Assembly: GCA_003481745.1 (NCBI GenBank)
Contig: QULP01000004.1
Coordinates: forward strand, 62,001-126,000
Direction of reading: 5' to 3'
Source of the DNA: Firmicutes bacterium OM04-13BH
GTDB lineage: Bacteria > Bacillota > Clostridia > Lachnospirales > Lachnospiraceae
Length of the DNA stretch: 64,000 nt
Below, piece after piece: positions 51,302-62,092 of this stretch (positions are counted from its first letter, which is position 1; each line of letters starts with the position of its first letter). Below the pieces are notes generated by a model. It worked only from the letters and a program-made list of their open reading frames with translations, was not told the origin of the DNA and did no database searches. Both the position numbers and the translations under genes were made by a program.

Positions 51302-52240
51302 ATGAAAGAAAAGATATTTAACATCATTCAGATTGGAGATAAAAGCAATAAAATCAGCCGTGCATTTGATATTTTTATTACGATTATCATTGTCGGTAAT
51401 ATTATTGTCACTTTTTTGGAAACGTTTGACCAGTTATTCTCTTTTTCCGTTTTATTTAAAATAGTGGAGATTGTCACTGTTTTTGTTTTCTGTGTTGAAT
51501 ACATCCTGCGCATCTGGACTGCAAACTATCTTTACCCAGAAGTAACTGCCGGACATGCACGTTTTAAATTCTTGATTTCTTTTGATGGAATTGTTGATTT
51601 GCTGACCATCATTCCGGCTTTTTTCTTATCCGGTTTTGTCATTTTCCGTATGCTCCGCGTTGCCAGAATTTTTCATCTGTTTCGTCTCAATGCAAAGTAT
51701 GATTCATTTAATGTCATCACAACGGTTCTTTATGAAAAACGAAACCAGATTATTTCTTCGGTTTTTATTGTTTTGATTTTAATGCTCGCAAGCAGTCTGT
51801 GTATGTACAGTGTGGAACATGAAGCACAACCTGCCGTCTTTCGCAATGCCTTTAGCGGAATCTGGTGGAGCATGTCAACTCTGCTCACCGTCGGATACGG
51901 TGATATTTATCCGATTACAACCCTTGGACGTATCATGGCAATCTGTATCGCCTATCTCGGTGTCGGAGCAGTCGCTATTCCAACCGGTATCATCAGCGCC
52001 GGTTTCGTAGAGCAGTACCAGAGAAAAAGCAGTATTTCCAATTTAAAAGATGCGGACATTCAGGAAATTGCAGAAGTGTTTGTTGATAAACGCTATGCCG
52101 GAAAAACTGTAGAAGAAATGGAAGAAGCACAGCAAATCACCATCTTTCTTGTTTTACGTGATGATTTTTCTGTGCTTCCTCAAAAAAATACGGTTTTGAA
52201 ATTAAATGATATTATTATTATTCGAGTGGAAGGGGAGTAG
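51302..52240 (+). CDS. Voltage-gated-type K+ channel
   Basis: 312 residues from MKEKIFNIIQIG. Six membrane segments; the S4-like FRMLRVARIFHLFRLN is basic, the pore helix leads to the selectivity filter TVGYGD near 200, and a short TrkA-C-like domain (about 245-312) ends DIIIIRVEGE. Bacterial Kv/Kch-type channels set membrane potential. Single gene with terminator at 52241. The best ribosome site (AAAGG) is 15 bases away. Confidence 0.93.
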   Translation: MKEKIFNIIQIGDKSNKISRAFDIFITIIIVGNIIVTFLETFDQLFSFSVLFKIVEIVTVFVFCVEYILRIWTANYLYPEVTAGHARFKFLISFDGIVDLLTIIPAFFLSGFVIFRMLRVARIFHLFRLNAKYDSFNVITTVLYEKRNQIISSVFIVLILMLASSLCMYSVEHEAQPAVFRNAFSGIWWSMSTLLTVGYGDIYPITTLGRIMAICIAYLGVGAVAIPTGIISAGFVEQYQRKSSISNLKDADIQEIAEVFVDKRYAGKTVEEMEEAQQITIFLVLRDDFSVLPQKNTVLKLNDIIIIRVEGE

Positions 52241-52265
52241 TCAGGGATGAGACTTTCGTCCCTGA
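52241..52265. terminator. Terminator between K+ channel and GH42 gene
   Basis: TCAGGGA / TCCCTGA stem, A+T-rich flanks. Confidence 0.55.
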
Positions 52266-52279
52266 TTATTTATCCTTGT

Positions 52280-54229
52280 TTATAAACTCACAATCTTACA
52301 CTCAAACGGTGCAAGCGTGATTTCTCCCTGTTTCACTTCATGCGCATTATGGTTGATATACATAACCACTTTCTGCGTCTCATTTCCTCTGGTTACGATT
52401 TCCACACCTTCTTCAGAAGGTGTCATCTTGATTTCACATTCTTTCATAATGTGTTCCATCAAAAGATTGGTAATCTTTTCTTCCAGACCGCATCCTACAT
52501 AGTAAGTCGTTCCATTTTCGGTCTTCTTTCTGGTAATTGCTGCAAATTCTTCATAGAACTGGTCGCCATAATGGAATAACACTTCTGCATCTTTGACTTG
52601 AATCATATCTCTGAAAATTCCGCCTTTTCCGAAAATCCCTTCAAATTCACCAGTTCCGATTACCGGAAATGCCTCATAATCCTGAAGACTTTCGGTTTCT
52701 TCTACACTAAGACCGGTTAAGTCTCCATAATGAACTGGCATCGTTTCACCAAATGGAATATTATTGTCCACATCTTTTACTGCATGACGGTAAGTAACTA
52801 CCACTGTTCCGCCATTTTTTACAAATTCATGGATACGTTTTTCCATCTCCGGTTTTGTAATAATCATCTGTGGCAGAATCACTACTTTATAGTCAGAAAA
52901 ATCTCTATCTTCCGGAATCACATCCACACCGACATTCTGATCATGGAATGATTTATAGAATTTCTGCATTTCTACCGAACTGTCTAACAAAATGCTCTGT
53001 CGCTGGATTCTGAAAGACGCCAGTGAATCATAGTCATATACAATCGCAACCTCATTTTTAATCGGGGCTTCCATTGCTTCTTTATAATTGGAAATATCCC
53101 GGAAGAAACTCTGTACTTCATAGAATTTTCTACGCTTTACATTATCTGCATCAATGACTCCATAACAGAACTGTTCTGCACCTTTTGTTGCACCTCGATA
53201 TCTAAAATACATTAAGGAATCTGCACCATGTGCCATACTTTGATAGGACCACATTTTTGCCTGATTCAGTCTCGGAAGAAAACCTGTGACATCATGACCC
53301 TGAGCTCCCATAATGGCTTCTGTAATCCAGAAATTTTCCCCTTTTAAGCCTCTGATATAATCCAGTCCAAATGCAATTTCATGAGGTTGAATAGGTTCTT
53401 TCTGACCTCCCCACACCGGATAATTATTATAGGCTACCTGATTCAGACTTTTTGCTACTTTTGAATAATCCACATGTTTTCCTAATCCTCCACCAGGAAA
53501 ATCATGCATGACAACTGCATCCGGTACGATTTCTCTTACAAGATTTGCCTGAAACTCCATAAAATCCACAATCGATTGACTGCGGAATCTCTCCCAGTCC
53601 TGTCTCAAAGCCGGATTATGCGTTGTAATCGTCTCCATAGGGATTGGAATTTCTGAGAAATCATTGTATTCCTGTGACCAGAAAGTAGTTCCATAAGTTT
53701 CATTTAACCGGTCGATATTTCCTGCAAATTTTTCAGAAAGATAACTTTGGAATTTTTTCTGACAGTTTTTACAATAACATACATCACTGCCTTCATGACC
53801 AATCTCATTATCAATCTGCCACGCTACAATACTCGTTTCCTCTTTATAATGTTCTACTAGTTTCCGAACGATTTTCTCAGAATATTCATACATCCGTGGA
53901 CTATTGAAACAATACACATGTCTTCCACCAAAAGTTCTCTTTTTTCCACCCTCAAATTCAGAAACAATATCCGGATATTTTGCTGCGAGCCATGCTGGAA
54001 TTGTAGCCGTCGGTGTTCCCATAATAATTTTTAAATTTCGTTCTTTTGCTTTTTCTATTACATGGTCAAAAAAAGAAAAATCATACTGCCCTTCTCTTTT
54101 CTCCATCAAATGCCAGGAAAATTCAGCAATTCGAATCACATTACAGCCCAGCTCTACAATTGTATCCAAATCCTGTTCCAGCATATCAGCATGCCATTGT
54201 TCCGGATAATAATCTACTCCTAGCCACAT
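52280..54229 (-). CDS. GH42 beta-galactosidase
   Basis: 649 residues. Barrel domain (about 1-370) with GVDYYPEQW, the acid/base Glu in WQIDNEIGHE and the nucleophile Glu in FWITEAIMG; four zinc-binding cysteines are suggested by CYCKNC near 155; then a trimerisation domain and a C-terminal sheet domain. No signal peptide. It cleaves beta-galactosides imported by the GPH carrier in the same cluster. It has its own promoter with LacI-type operators. Confidence 0.95.
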   Translation of the reverse strand: MWLGVDYYPEQWHADMLEQDLDTIVELGCNVIRIAEFSWHLMEKREGQYDFSFFDHVIEKAKERNLKIIMGTPTATIPAWLAAKYPDIVSEFEGGKKRTFGGRHVYCFNSPRMYEYSEKIVRKLVEHYKEETSIVAWQIDNEIGHEGSDVCYCKNCQKKFQSYLSEKFAGNIDRLNETYGTTFWSQEYNDFSEIPIPMETITTHNPALRQDWERFRSQSIVDFMEFQANLVREIVPDAVVMHDFPGGGLGKHVDYSKVAKSLNQVAYNNYPVWGGQKEPIQPHEIAFGLDYIRGLKGENFWITEAIMGAQGHDVTGFLPRLNQAKMWSYQSMAHGADSLMYFRYRGATKGAEQFCYGVIDADNVKRRKFYEVQSFFRDISNYKEAMEAPIKNEVAIVYDYDSLASFRIQRQSILLDSSVEMQKFYKSFHDQNVGVDVIPEDRDFSDYKVVILPQMIITKPEMEKRIHEFVKNGGTVVVTYRHAVKDVDNNIPFGETMPVHYGDLTGLSVEETESLQDYEAFPVIGTGEFEGIFGKGGIFRDMIQVKDAEVLFHYGDQFYEEFAAITRKKTENGTTYYVGCGLEEKITNLLMEHIMKECEIKMTPSEEGVEIVTRGNETQKVVMYINHNAHEVKQGEITLAPFECKIVSL

Positions 54230-54313
54230 AATTTTTCCTCCCTAATTTTCATATAATATCGGATTCTTTCCTGCACTTGCTTTTGTAAGTGCGAAAGTGC
54301 ATTTTCTAACTAT

Positions 54314-54382
54314 ATGGTAGCAAATAAATTTTTACCTGTCAATGAATTTTTACTAAATTTATTTATTTTTATAGTAAATTTT

Positions 54383-54385
<3 letters not shown>
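54314..54385 (-). promoter_or_regulatory. GH42 promoter and two LacI-type operators
   Basis: TTGACA (54337-54342), 17-base spacer, TACCAT (54314-54319) on the minus strand. Motif AATTTTTACTAAATTT at 54345-54360 touches the -35 box; an inverted copy, ATAGTAAATTTTTTA, lies at 54371-54385. Confidence 0.65.
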
Positions 54386-55477
<1,092 letters not shown>

Positions 55478-55520
55478 CTATTAAAAACAGTTTATCACAA
55501 GAACTGCTGTAATGCAAAAA

Positions 55521-55541
55521 AACCGACTGAATAAGCCGGTT
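55521..55541 (-). terminator. Terminator behind GPH carrier gene
   Basis: AACCG / CGGTT core with further pairing and seven T on the minus strand, 20 bases after the stop. Confidence 0.75.
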
Positions 55542-55561
55542 CTTTTGCGTTTTTATTCTAA

Positions 55562-56929
55562 CTATTTTTCTTTCTTTTTATCCGTATTTACTTTTTTCAA
55601 AATTTCTTCCAGATAAGCGCCATCCAGCTTATATCCTTTTGCATAGATTACAAATGCAAGCACTGTAATGATGGTCGGAATCACTCCCATAAGAACTCTC
55701 ATTCCCATGATAGTCGATGCAGACTGTTCTGCATTTGCAACATATCCTACAATTGTAAGACCCACACCGATGAACCATGCAGAAACAGCAGATGCGGTCT
55801 TAACAAGTAATGTCTGGAAGGAAGCAATAATACTTTCATTTCTGCTTCCAAGTTTCACTTCACCATAATCAATGACATCGGCTAACATAACGGTTGTCGC
55901 ACCTAATGTCAGACCCGATCCCATTTTGTAAAGTACACCGCAGACTGCAATAATTACTACATTTTGCGGAGCAAAGAATCCGCTGATAACCAATCCTGCA
56001 AGACCAATTGCCGGACTGAAACTTGCGATTGCAAATACCTGTTTTTTGCTCAAATCTTTTGAAATCATTGGGAAAATAAACAGTGCCGCAATTTCCGCAA
56101 ATTGAGAAGCCGTTGTGAAGATTGGATACAAGCTGTTGCTTCCTGCTACATATTTAAAGTAATAAATTGCAATACCACCTGCAAGCTGAACAACCAGATT
56201 GTAGCAAAGTACAACACCGATAAATACTTTTAACTGATCATTTCCAAGGATAACATGAATTGCATCTTTAATTGTTGTTCTTTCTGACTTTTTATCTGTT
56301 GTTTCATAACAACTGCGGTCTTTTACAAAAACAACTGTAATAACAGAAGTCAGTACAAAGATTACAGCAATTCCAATTGCCAGATAAAAATATCCTTTTG
56401 CATCATCGCCTTTTCCCAGCATGGAAACCAGTTTGATTGCAAATGCTCCCATTAACAGCCATGCAAGACTGGCAAAAATTCTCGGAATTACAGACATGGA
56501 ATCTCTCTCTTCTTTTGTACTTGAAAGAGAAGGAAGCATAGACCAATATGGGATATCAATAATGGTATAAGACATTCCCCAAAGGATATATATCACTGAA
56601 AAATAAGCATACATCGCAGTTCCTGTCATTCCAGCCGGTTTGTGGAACAAGAAAATAAGAATAATGGAGTTTACCACTGCTCCAATTAAAATCCATGGTC
56701 TGAATTTACCCCATTTTGTTTTAGTGTTATCAACAACAAATCCCATCATCGGGTCATTAAATGCATCCCAGATTCTGGCCACCAGAAACAGGTTACCGAC
56801 AAACAAAGGTGTCAGTCCTACAGTATCTGTGAAATAAATCATCAGAAAATAAGAAATGATGGCATAGCACAAGTCTTTTCCAAGTGCACCGATACCAAAT
56901 GAAAATTTACTAAAATTTGTTAACTTCAT
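55562..56929 (-). CDS. GPH family sugar:cation symporter (MelB-like)
   Basis: 455 residues, twelve membrane segments. NFSKFSFGIGALGKDLCYAI (as FGIGALGKDLCYAI), WDAFNDPMMGFVVD with the cation-binding acidic residue, and KFRPWILIGA are hallmarks. It takes up melibiose- or lactose-type galactosides with Na+ or H+. It lies between the GH36 gene and lacI in the same direction. Confidence 0.93.
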   Translation of the reverse strand: MKLTNFSKFSFGIGALGKDLCYAIISYFLMIYFTDTVGLTPLFVGNLFLVARIWDAFNDPMMGFVVDNTKTKWGKFRPWILIGAVVNSIILIFLFHKPAGMTGTAMYAYFSVIYILWGMSYTIIDIPYWSMLPSLSSTKEERDSMSVIPRIFASLAWLLMGAFAIKLVSMLGKGDDAKGYFYLAIGIAVIFVLTSVITVVFVKDRSCYETTDKKSERTTIKDAIHVILGNDQLKVFIGVVLCYNLVVQLAGGIAIYYFKYVAGSNSLYPIFTTASQFAEIAALFIFPMISKDLSKKQVFAIASFSPAIGLAGLVISGFFAPQNVVIIAVCGVLYKMGSGLTLGATTVMLADVIDYGEVKLGSRNESIIASFQTLLVKTASAVSAWFIGVGLTIVGYVANAEQSASTIMGMRVLMGVIPTIITVLAFVIYAKGYKLDGAYLEEILKKVNTDKKKEK

Positions 56930-57003
56930 ATGTGTTCTCCCTCGTAAGTTTTATTACTTTTATCATTCTCCAATGTAAAGAAGCAGGGGAATGCTTATCT
57001 GCA

Positions 57004-57165
57004 GTAAAGCGGACATTCGCAATCCGCTTCGCTACTTGCTCATGAACGCAGTCGCTTTGCGATCGGTCAGTGGGAGCTTTCAACTCCCACTGACCGAAGC
57101 ATCCCCCTCACCCGCCGCTTAGTGCTCTGCGCACTTGAAGCGGGGGAATGCTTATCTGCGTTCAA
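57004..57165. repeat. Palindromic intergenic repeat, type A, full copy
   Basis: Ends TAAAGCGGACATTCGC and GCGTTCAA. Contains a perfect 12-bp hairpin GGTCAGTGGGAG / CTCCCACTGACC and a second near GCTTAGTGC / GCACTTGAAGC. The stop codon of the GH36 gene is inside it. A second partial end (GGGGAATGCTTATCTGC) lies at 56987-57003. Confidence 0.85.
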
Positions 57166-59239
57166 TTTCTTTAAATTGGATTAATGTACTTGCATAATCT
57201 CCTGTCAGACAAAGGTCAAAACCGTGCTGCATCAGATATGCACCACTCTTTTTAATTTCTTTTGTTTCAAGAATAACAGAATATACCGCCTCTTTTTTCA
57301 AGCCTCTTAATTTTACAGTCACTTTGCGGTGTCCGATTTTGGTCTGAGGAAGGAATGCGAAAACCAGTCCTTCTGCCTCTTTTGTATATTCATAAAGATG
57401 ATAGTCATTTTCAGAAGTATTTTGCAGACGGTAGAAATCTCCTTCCTGAATGATTGGTCTGATTTTCTTATAAAGTGCAATCATTTCTTTTGACAGATTG
57501 CTATCTTCCTCTGTAAATTTCAAAATATTACAGCCAATTCCGAGTGTTCCCATCATTGCACTGTGGAAACGGAATTTCATAGAAATCACACGATTTGAAA
57601 TAAAATTCGGACAATCTGTTACCCAGGCACGCATTGCCTTGATTGGATAAATATAAGAATAACTGTCCTGAACAGTCAGACGATCATAAGCGTCTGTGTT
57701 ATCACTGGTCCAGAAATCATCAAAAATCCCAAGGATTCCATAATCAATTCTTCCGCCACCAGAAGCACACGCTTCAAATAATACATTTGGATGCTTTTCT
57801 TTTAGTTTTTTCACAATATCATAGACTGCTTCGATATGTCGGTACCAGATATCTTTGTGAAGATTGGTCTGTGAAATTGGTCTGTTTGCATCCCATTTGA
57901 TATAATCAATTTCATGATAAGAAAGCAGGTCATCTAACATTTGATAAACAAAATTCTGCACTTCCACTTTTGTCATATCCAGTACATACTGACCTCTTGA
58001 AGTATCACTTTCTCTTGTATCAAAGTGATAAATCCAATCTGGATGTTCAGCATAAAGTTTTGTTGGTGGATTTACCATTTCCGGCTCTACCCAGATACCA
58101 AATAAAAGTCCTAAAGATTTTACTTCTTTTATTAATTCATCTATACCATTTGGGAATTTTTCTTCATTGACATACCAGTCTCCCAGACCATTTTCAATGC
58201 CATTTCGTTCTCCAAACCATCCATCATCCACAACAAAAAGTTCTGCTCCAAGTTCCTGTGCTCTTTTTGCAAGCTTCTTTTGTTCCTCACAGGTAACACC
58301 AAATTCTGTTGCTTCCCAGGAATTATATAAAACCGGACGAAGCCCAGCTCTTAAGATAAAGTCTTTTGCAAAGTTATGAAGATTATGAGACATTGTTTCA
58401 AATCCACTATTTGAATAACCACAAATAATTGCAGGACTTGTGAATGTTTCTCCTGCCTGAAGCTTAAGACAAAAGTCGTGCGCATTTAAGCCCAGCTGCA
58501 CCAACGTCTCACCATACGGTGTCTGCTCTACCACTCCACTGAAATTTCCGGTTCTGCGAAGCGCACCAAAATATACATCTCCACTTGTCTCCGTTGCATC
58601 TTTATCTAAAATAAAATATGGATTATGATTGTGAGAAGAGATTCCTCTTCGATTTTCAATTAAAATCTTTCCATAGCTTACCTTCTGTACAAACCTTTGC
58701 TGCTCAGCGCCCCAATGACCATGCACATTTGTAAAATTTAAGTCTTCATACGGAATATGAAACTGTCCACTCTGTAACTGCTCGACCTCCATTGCCTCAT
58801 TGGATTCATTATGAAGCACTACAAAACGCTCCATCAAATCATACTTTTCATACACTTTATAATGTAATTCTATTTTCAAAGCATAATATTGATCCTTCAG
58901 TTCAAGAATCAGCTCATCATATGCTTCTGTTTTTTCAATTTGATATTCCACATACTCATATACAACTTCTCTGGTTCCATCTGCAAATGTTACTTTCAGA
59001 CAATGCTCTTTATAACGCAGACTTCCGTAAACCGGAAATTCTTCTGGAGTAATCTCATAGACCGGGTCATTTGTAGATACCTCTGTCAACACCGGCATTT
59101 CAAAGTCCTCAACTGCTTCAATTCGCTTTCCCCAGTATAAGTGTCTCACTAAGCCCTGGTCGTCAATTCCAAACGCATAACTATTCGAAACTGTTTGTAA
59201 CAAGAAAACATTTTTTGAATTGTTGATCACAATACTCAT
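57152..59239 (-). CDS. GH36 alpha-galactosidase
   Basis: 695 residues. Same domain plan as the enzyme at 32263: supersandwich (about 1-305), barrel (about 305-610) with VVDDGWFGERN, DYIKWDANR (nucleophile Asp near 452), CASGGGRIDYG and SDNTDAYDR (acid/base Asp near 520). Cytoplasmic. The last three residues, ERR, and the TAA stop are provided by the type A repeat at 57004-57165, so the original C-terminus has been replaced. Distinct from the other GH36 enzyme, so not a recent copy. Confidence 0.94.
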   Translation of the reverse strand: MSIVINNSKNVFLLQTVSNSYAFGIDDQGLVRHLYWGKRIEAVEDFEMPVLTEVSTNDPVYEITPEEFPVYGSLRYKEHCLKVTFADGTREVVYEYVEYQIEKTEAYDELILELKDQYYALKIELHYKVYEKYDLMERFVVLHNESNEAMEVEQLQSGQFHIPYEDLNFTNVHGHWGAEQQRFVQKVSYGKILIENRRGISSHNHNPYFILDKDATETSGDVYFGALRRTGNFSGVVEQTPYGETLVQLGLNAHDFCLKLQAGETFTSPAIICGYSNSGFETMSHNLHNFAKDFILRAGLRPVLYNSWEATEFGVTCEEQKKLAKRAQELGAELFVVDDGWFGERNGIENGLGDWYVNEEKFPNGIDELIKEVKSLGLLFGIWVEPEMVNPPTKLYAEHPDWIYHFDTRESDTSRGQYVLDMTKVEVQNFVYQMLDDLLSYHEIDYIKWDANRPISQTNLHKDIWYRHIEAVYDIVKKLKEKHPNVLFEACASGGGRIDYGILGIFDDFWTSDNTDAYDRLTVQDSYSYIYPIKAMRAWVTDCPNFISNRVISMKFRFHSAMMGTLGIGCNILKFTEEDSNLSKEMIALYKKIRPIIQEGDFYRLQNTSENDYHLYEYTKEAEGLVFAFLPQTKIGHRKVTVKLRGLKKEAVYSVILETKEIKKSGAYLMQHGFDLCLTGDYASTLIQFKEIERR

Positions 59240-59287
59240 TTGCTCTTCCCCACTTCTTTTCTTTTAAAGTATCACTATTTTTCATTT

Positions 59288-59357
59288 CAGTAATAAATTT
59301 ACCACAATTTTTTACTTTAAGTCAAACTCTTTTTACCATTGCTTTAGTAAAAATTTA
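59288..59357 (-). promoter_or_regulatory. Promoter and operators of the second galactoside operon
   Basis: TTGACT (59320-59325), 18-base spacer, TAAATT (59296-59301) on the minus strand. TTTAGTAAAAATTTA at 59343-59357 matches the LacI motif upstream of -35; TCAGTAATAAATTTA (59287-59301) is a weaker match over the -10 box. Confidence 0.6.
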
Positions 59358-59399
59358 TCTATTTATTTTGTGAAATTTGCACAATAAATATTATTTTTT

Positions 59400-59720
59400 T
59401 TAATAACAAAAAAGACCCCTTTCGGAGTCTTTTCTCTTAACTTTTAAAATAGAAGCTGAAGTCCCATCACAATGTTCCACATATATGCACATGTCTTTTA
59501 ATCCATCATATTCCCTGTCAAGTTCTGAAGTATCCATGCTGCTTCCTATCTGCTTACGAATTTCCCGAGCAAACTTTGAATTCTTCACAAATTTGCGGAT
59601 AATTCCCTCAACTGCCGCATTAATCCTGTCCTCATTCCACTGTCTTTTATAAGTACAGCGGTGTCCGTTCACAAGCTTTCTATGTTTGAAGGCATATTTG
59701 ATCTGTCTTCCAGTTTTTTC
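59400..59720 (-). pseudogene. Large serine recombinase, C-terminal fragment
   Basis: About 105 codons. HRKLVNGHRCTYKRQWNED marks the end of the zinc-ribbon part of TndX/TnpX-like recombinases (the usual Cys before KHR is changed to Phe), then EGIIRKFVKNSKFAREIRKQ starts the coiled C-terminal helix. A stop at 59721-59723 interrupts the frame upstream and the resolvase domain is absent. Likely relic of another conjugative element. Confidence 0.75.
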
Positions 59721-59830
59721 CTAGTGAATTGACAAATGCATAGATTCCATAATCTACACCTCCACGATTTTAAGCTATCCCGAAACATGAGACTATTCGA
59801 TCACTTTTTAACAAAAAATCCCGAAGTTAA

Positions 59831-59990
59831 GTCAAGCGGATATTCGCAATCCGCTTTCGCTACTTGCTCATAACCAAATAGCTGCTACGCAGCTTATCAG
59901 AAAGGGCTTACCCCCTCCTGATACAAGCAAGTCCCCACCATTGCTTATTGCTTTTTACAATTAAAGCAGGGGACTTCCTTGATTTGGTTA
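59831..59990. repeat. Palindromic intergenic repeat, type B
   Basis: Inverted copy of 24140-24300. Its last bases (GGTTAA) provide the stop codon of the GntR gene. The stretch 59721-59830 before it holds nothing recognisable. Confidence 0.85.
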
Positions 59991-60677
59991 AATTGCCATC
60001 ATCCAGTTTTTTTCCAACTCTGTATCTTCATTTTCTTGTTCCTGTAAAATTCGGTAAATTGTTCTCCAATAGTGTTTTTTTACTTCCTGACAGATTTTTT
60101 CGCAATCTCCCTCTTTACAAGCTGCTAAAATTGCAAGATGATTTTCATACTGGCGCTCCAAAATCTCTCCTTTATCTTTCAATAATTCATAGCCTGCCAA
60201 AAGATTACTGAAATATAACTCTTTCCATGCTTTTTCAAGACGCGGAAGTTTTGACATTATCACTAACTGCTCGTGAAATCGATTATCATATTCAAATACT
60301 TTGTCAAATTTTTCAATTGGAATATGTTTCATATGCTCCAAAATACTTTCCATTTTTCGAATCGTATCTTTCGGTATTTTTCCATTTAGCAAACGTATAC
60401 TGACGATTTCATAATTTGTACGCAACAAATAAGCTTCATAAGAATCCATAAGAGAAAACCTTCTCACAGAACACCCCACGTTTCTTGTATACTCTACAAG
60501 CCCCTCAATTTCCAACTGGCGTAGTGCCTCACGAATCGGTCCTCGACTGGTATGAAATTCCTGTGCCAGCTCCAGCTCCACGATCCGCTCTCCGGGACGA
60601 ATCTGACGCTTCATGATTTTCGTTCGAATAGCATTTACTACGCTTTCTCTTAATGTTTTGTATAATAATTCACTCAT
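59988..60677 (-). CDS. GntR family regulator, FCD type
   Basis: 229 residues from MSELLYKTLRES; AGAGGAGATAT precedes. Winged helix (about 1-75) with PGERIVELELAQEFHTSRGPI (as ELELAQEFHTSRGP) and REALRQLEIEGLV; FCD ligand domain (about 80-215) with His residues in RFHEQL, NHLAIL and KHYWRT placed to bind a metal. FCD regulators respond to organic or amino acids. The stop TAA is formed by the type B repeat. It lies behind pepT, so peptide or amino acid control is plausible. Confidence 0.9.
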   Translation of the reverse strand: MSELLYKTLRESVVNAIRTKIMKRQIRPGERIVELELAQEFHTSRGPIREALRQLEIEGLVEYTRNVGCSVRRFSLMDSYEAYLLRTNYEIVSIRLLNGKIPKDTIRKMESILEHMKHIPIEKFDKVFEYDNRFHEQLVIMSKLPRLEKAWKELYFSNLLAGYELLKDKGEILERQYENHLAILAACKEGDCEKICQEVKKHYWRTIYRILQEQENEDTELEKNWMMAI

Positions 60678-60692
60678 ATATCTCCTCTTACC

Positions 60693-60779
60693 ACAAAGTG
60701 TTCTATGTGAATTCGTTACCACTGTAAAATTTATCACAAAGTATTTTACATGAATTTTCTTTCACTGTAAAGTTTTATC
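60693..60779. repeat. Tandem 43/44-bp imperfect repeat upstream of gntR
   Basis: Two adjacent units, both starting ACAAAGT and both holding CACTGTAAA. They end in TTTATC or TTTTATC. Position just before the regulator gene suggests operator duplication. Confidence 0.6.
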
Positions 60780-60788
60780 ACAAAAACA

Positions 60789-62000
60789 TCACATTTTTTT
60801 GATGATCTTCTTAACGATTTCTACGGATAAATCCATTCCTTCTACCGTTATGTGCTCAAATGGACCATGGAATCCATCTCCACCGGTACCAAGATTCGGA
60901 CATGGCAAACCTCGGAAACTCAGACGCGCACCATCTGTACCTCCTCGAATCGGAGAAACATCCGGTTCTACTCCTGCTTCTTTGCAAGCTGCTTTTGCAT
61001 ACTCAATTAACTGCATACATGGCTCAATCTTTTCTCTCATGTTACGATAAGATTCTTCGATTTTTACCTCTGCGGTTCCTTCTCCGTAAATAGCATTGAT
61101 TTGCGCTACTGCCTGACGTAGTTTCTCCTGTTTTACATCAAATAATACCGGATCAAAATCACGAATAATATATTTCATCACAGCCTGCTCTACAGTCCCG
61201 TTAAATTCCATCAGATGATAAAATCCTTCATATCCTTCCGTCTTTTCCGGACACTCCGCTTTTGGAAGCATTCCGTGAAGTTCCATTGCAATGGTCTGCG
61301 CATTCTTCATAATATCTTTTGCGCTTCCCGGATGAACATTCACTCCATGCACAATGACTTCCGCACCGGCTGCATTAAAGTTTTCAAACTGAATCTCTCC
61401 TTCATGGCTACCATCTAAAGTATAACCGTAAACTGCGCCAAATTCGGAAAGTTTCAGGTAATCTGCTCCGCCTCCGACTTCTTCATCCGGTGTAAACGCA
61501 ATACAGAGTTTTCCATGAGGAGTTTTTTCTTGCATCAGTTCTTCCACTACGGTAAGAATCTCTGCAATTCCGGCCTTATCATCTGCGCCAAGCAATGAAG
61601 TACCATCTGTTGTGATTAACGTTCTTCCTTTATAACTGCTTAATCTTGGAAAATCTTTTACCGTAAGCACTTTTCCAGAAGTACCAAGTTCGACATCTTT
61701 CCCATCATAATTTTCAATCAGCTGTGGCTTTACATCACGTCCATTATAATCCGGAGCTGTATCCAAGTGTGCGATTAAGCCAAGTGCCGGAACTGCCTCC
61801 ATACCCTCGGTAGCAGGAAGATAGCCATACACATATCCATATTCATCCATTTTTACGTCTGAAAGTCCCAGTGCTTTCATCTCTTCTACAAGAAGCGCTC
61901 CAAGATCCAGTTGTCTTTTTGTTGTCGGAACACTCTTGCTGTTTTCATCACTTGCAGTCCAAACTGCAATATATTTTAAAAAACGTTCATAAGCTTTCAT
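60789..62000 (-). CDS. pepT: Peptidase T (tripeptide aminopeptidase)
   Basis: 403 residues, M20 family. Zinc ligands are in LIAHLDTAPDY (His near 78), GADDKAG (Asp near 139), TPDEEVGGG (Glu pair near 173) and YTLDGSHEG; the last His is in GFHGPFE. The lid domain covers about 205-320. It removes the N-terminal residue of tripeptides in the cytosol and fits with the Opp system next to it. Confidence 0.95.
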   Translation of the reverse strand: MKAYERFLKYIAVWTASDENSKSVPTTKRQLDLGALLVEEMKALGLSDVKMDEYGYVYGYLPATEGMEAVPALGLIAHLDTAPDYNGRDVKPQLIENYDGKDVELGTSGKVLTVKDFPRLSSYKGRTLITTDGTSLLGADDKAGIAEILTVVEELMQEKTPHGKLCIAFTPDEEVGGGADYLKLSEFGAVYGYTLDGSHEGEIQFENFNAAGAEVIVHGVNVHPGSAKDIMKNAQTIAMELHGMLPKAECPEKTEGYEGFYHLMEFNGTVEQAVMKYIIRDFDPVLFDVKQEKLRQAVAQINAIYGEGTAEVKIEESYRNMREKIEPCMQLIEYAKAACKEAGVEPDVSPIRGGTDGARLSFRGLPCPNLGTGGDGFHGPFEHITVEGMDLSVEIVKKIIKKM

Positions 62001-62042
62001 CTTATTTTTTCCTCTTCATTTTCAATTCTTATTAGAAAAATA

Positions 62043-62068
62043 CAGCCCGGAGTTCAATGTCCGGGCTG
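62043..62068 (-). terminator. Terminator of oppA
   Basis: Perfect 9-bp stem CAGCCCGGA / TCCGGGCTG followed by TATTTTT on the minus strand. Confidence 0.85.
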
Positions 62069-62092
62069 TTTCATTATCATAACAAATTTTTA

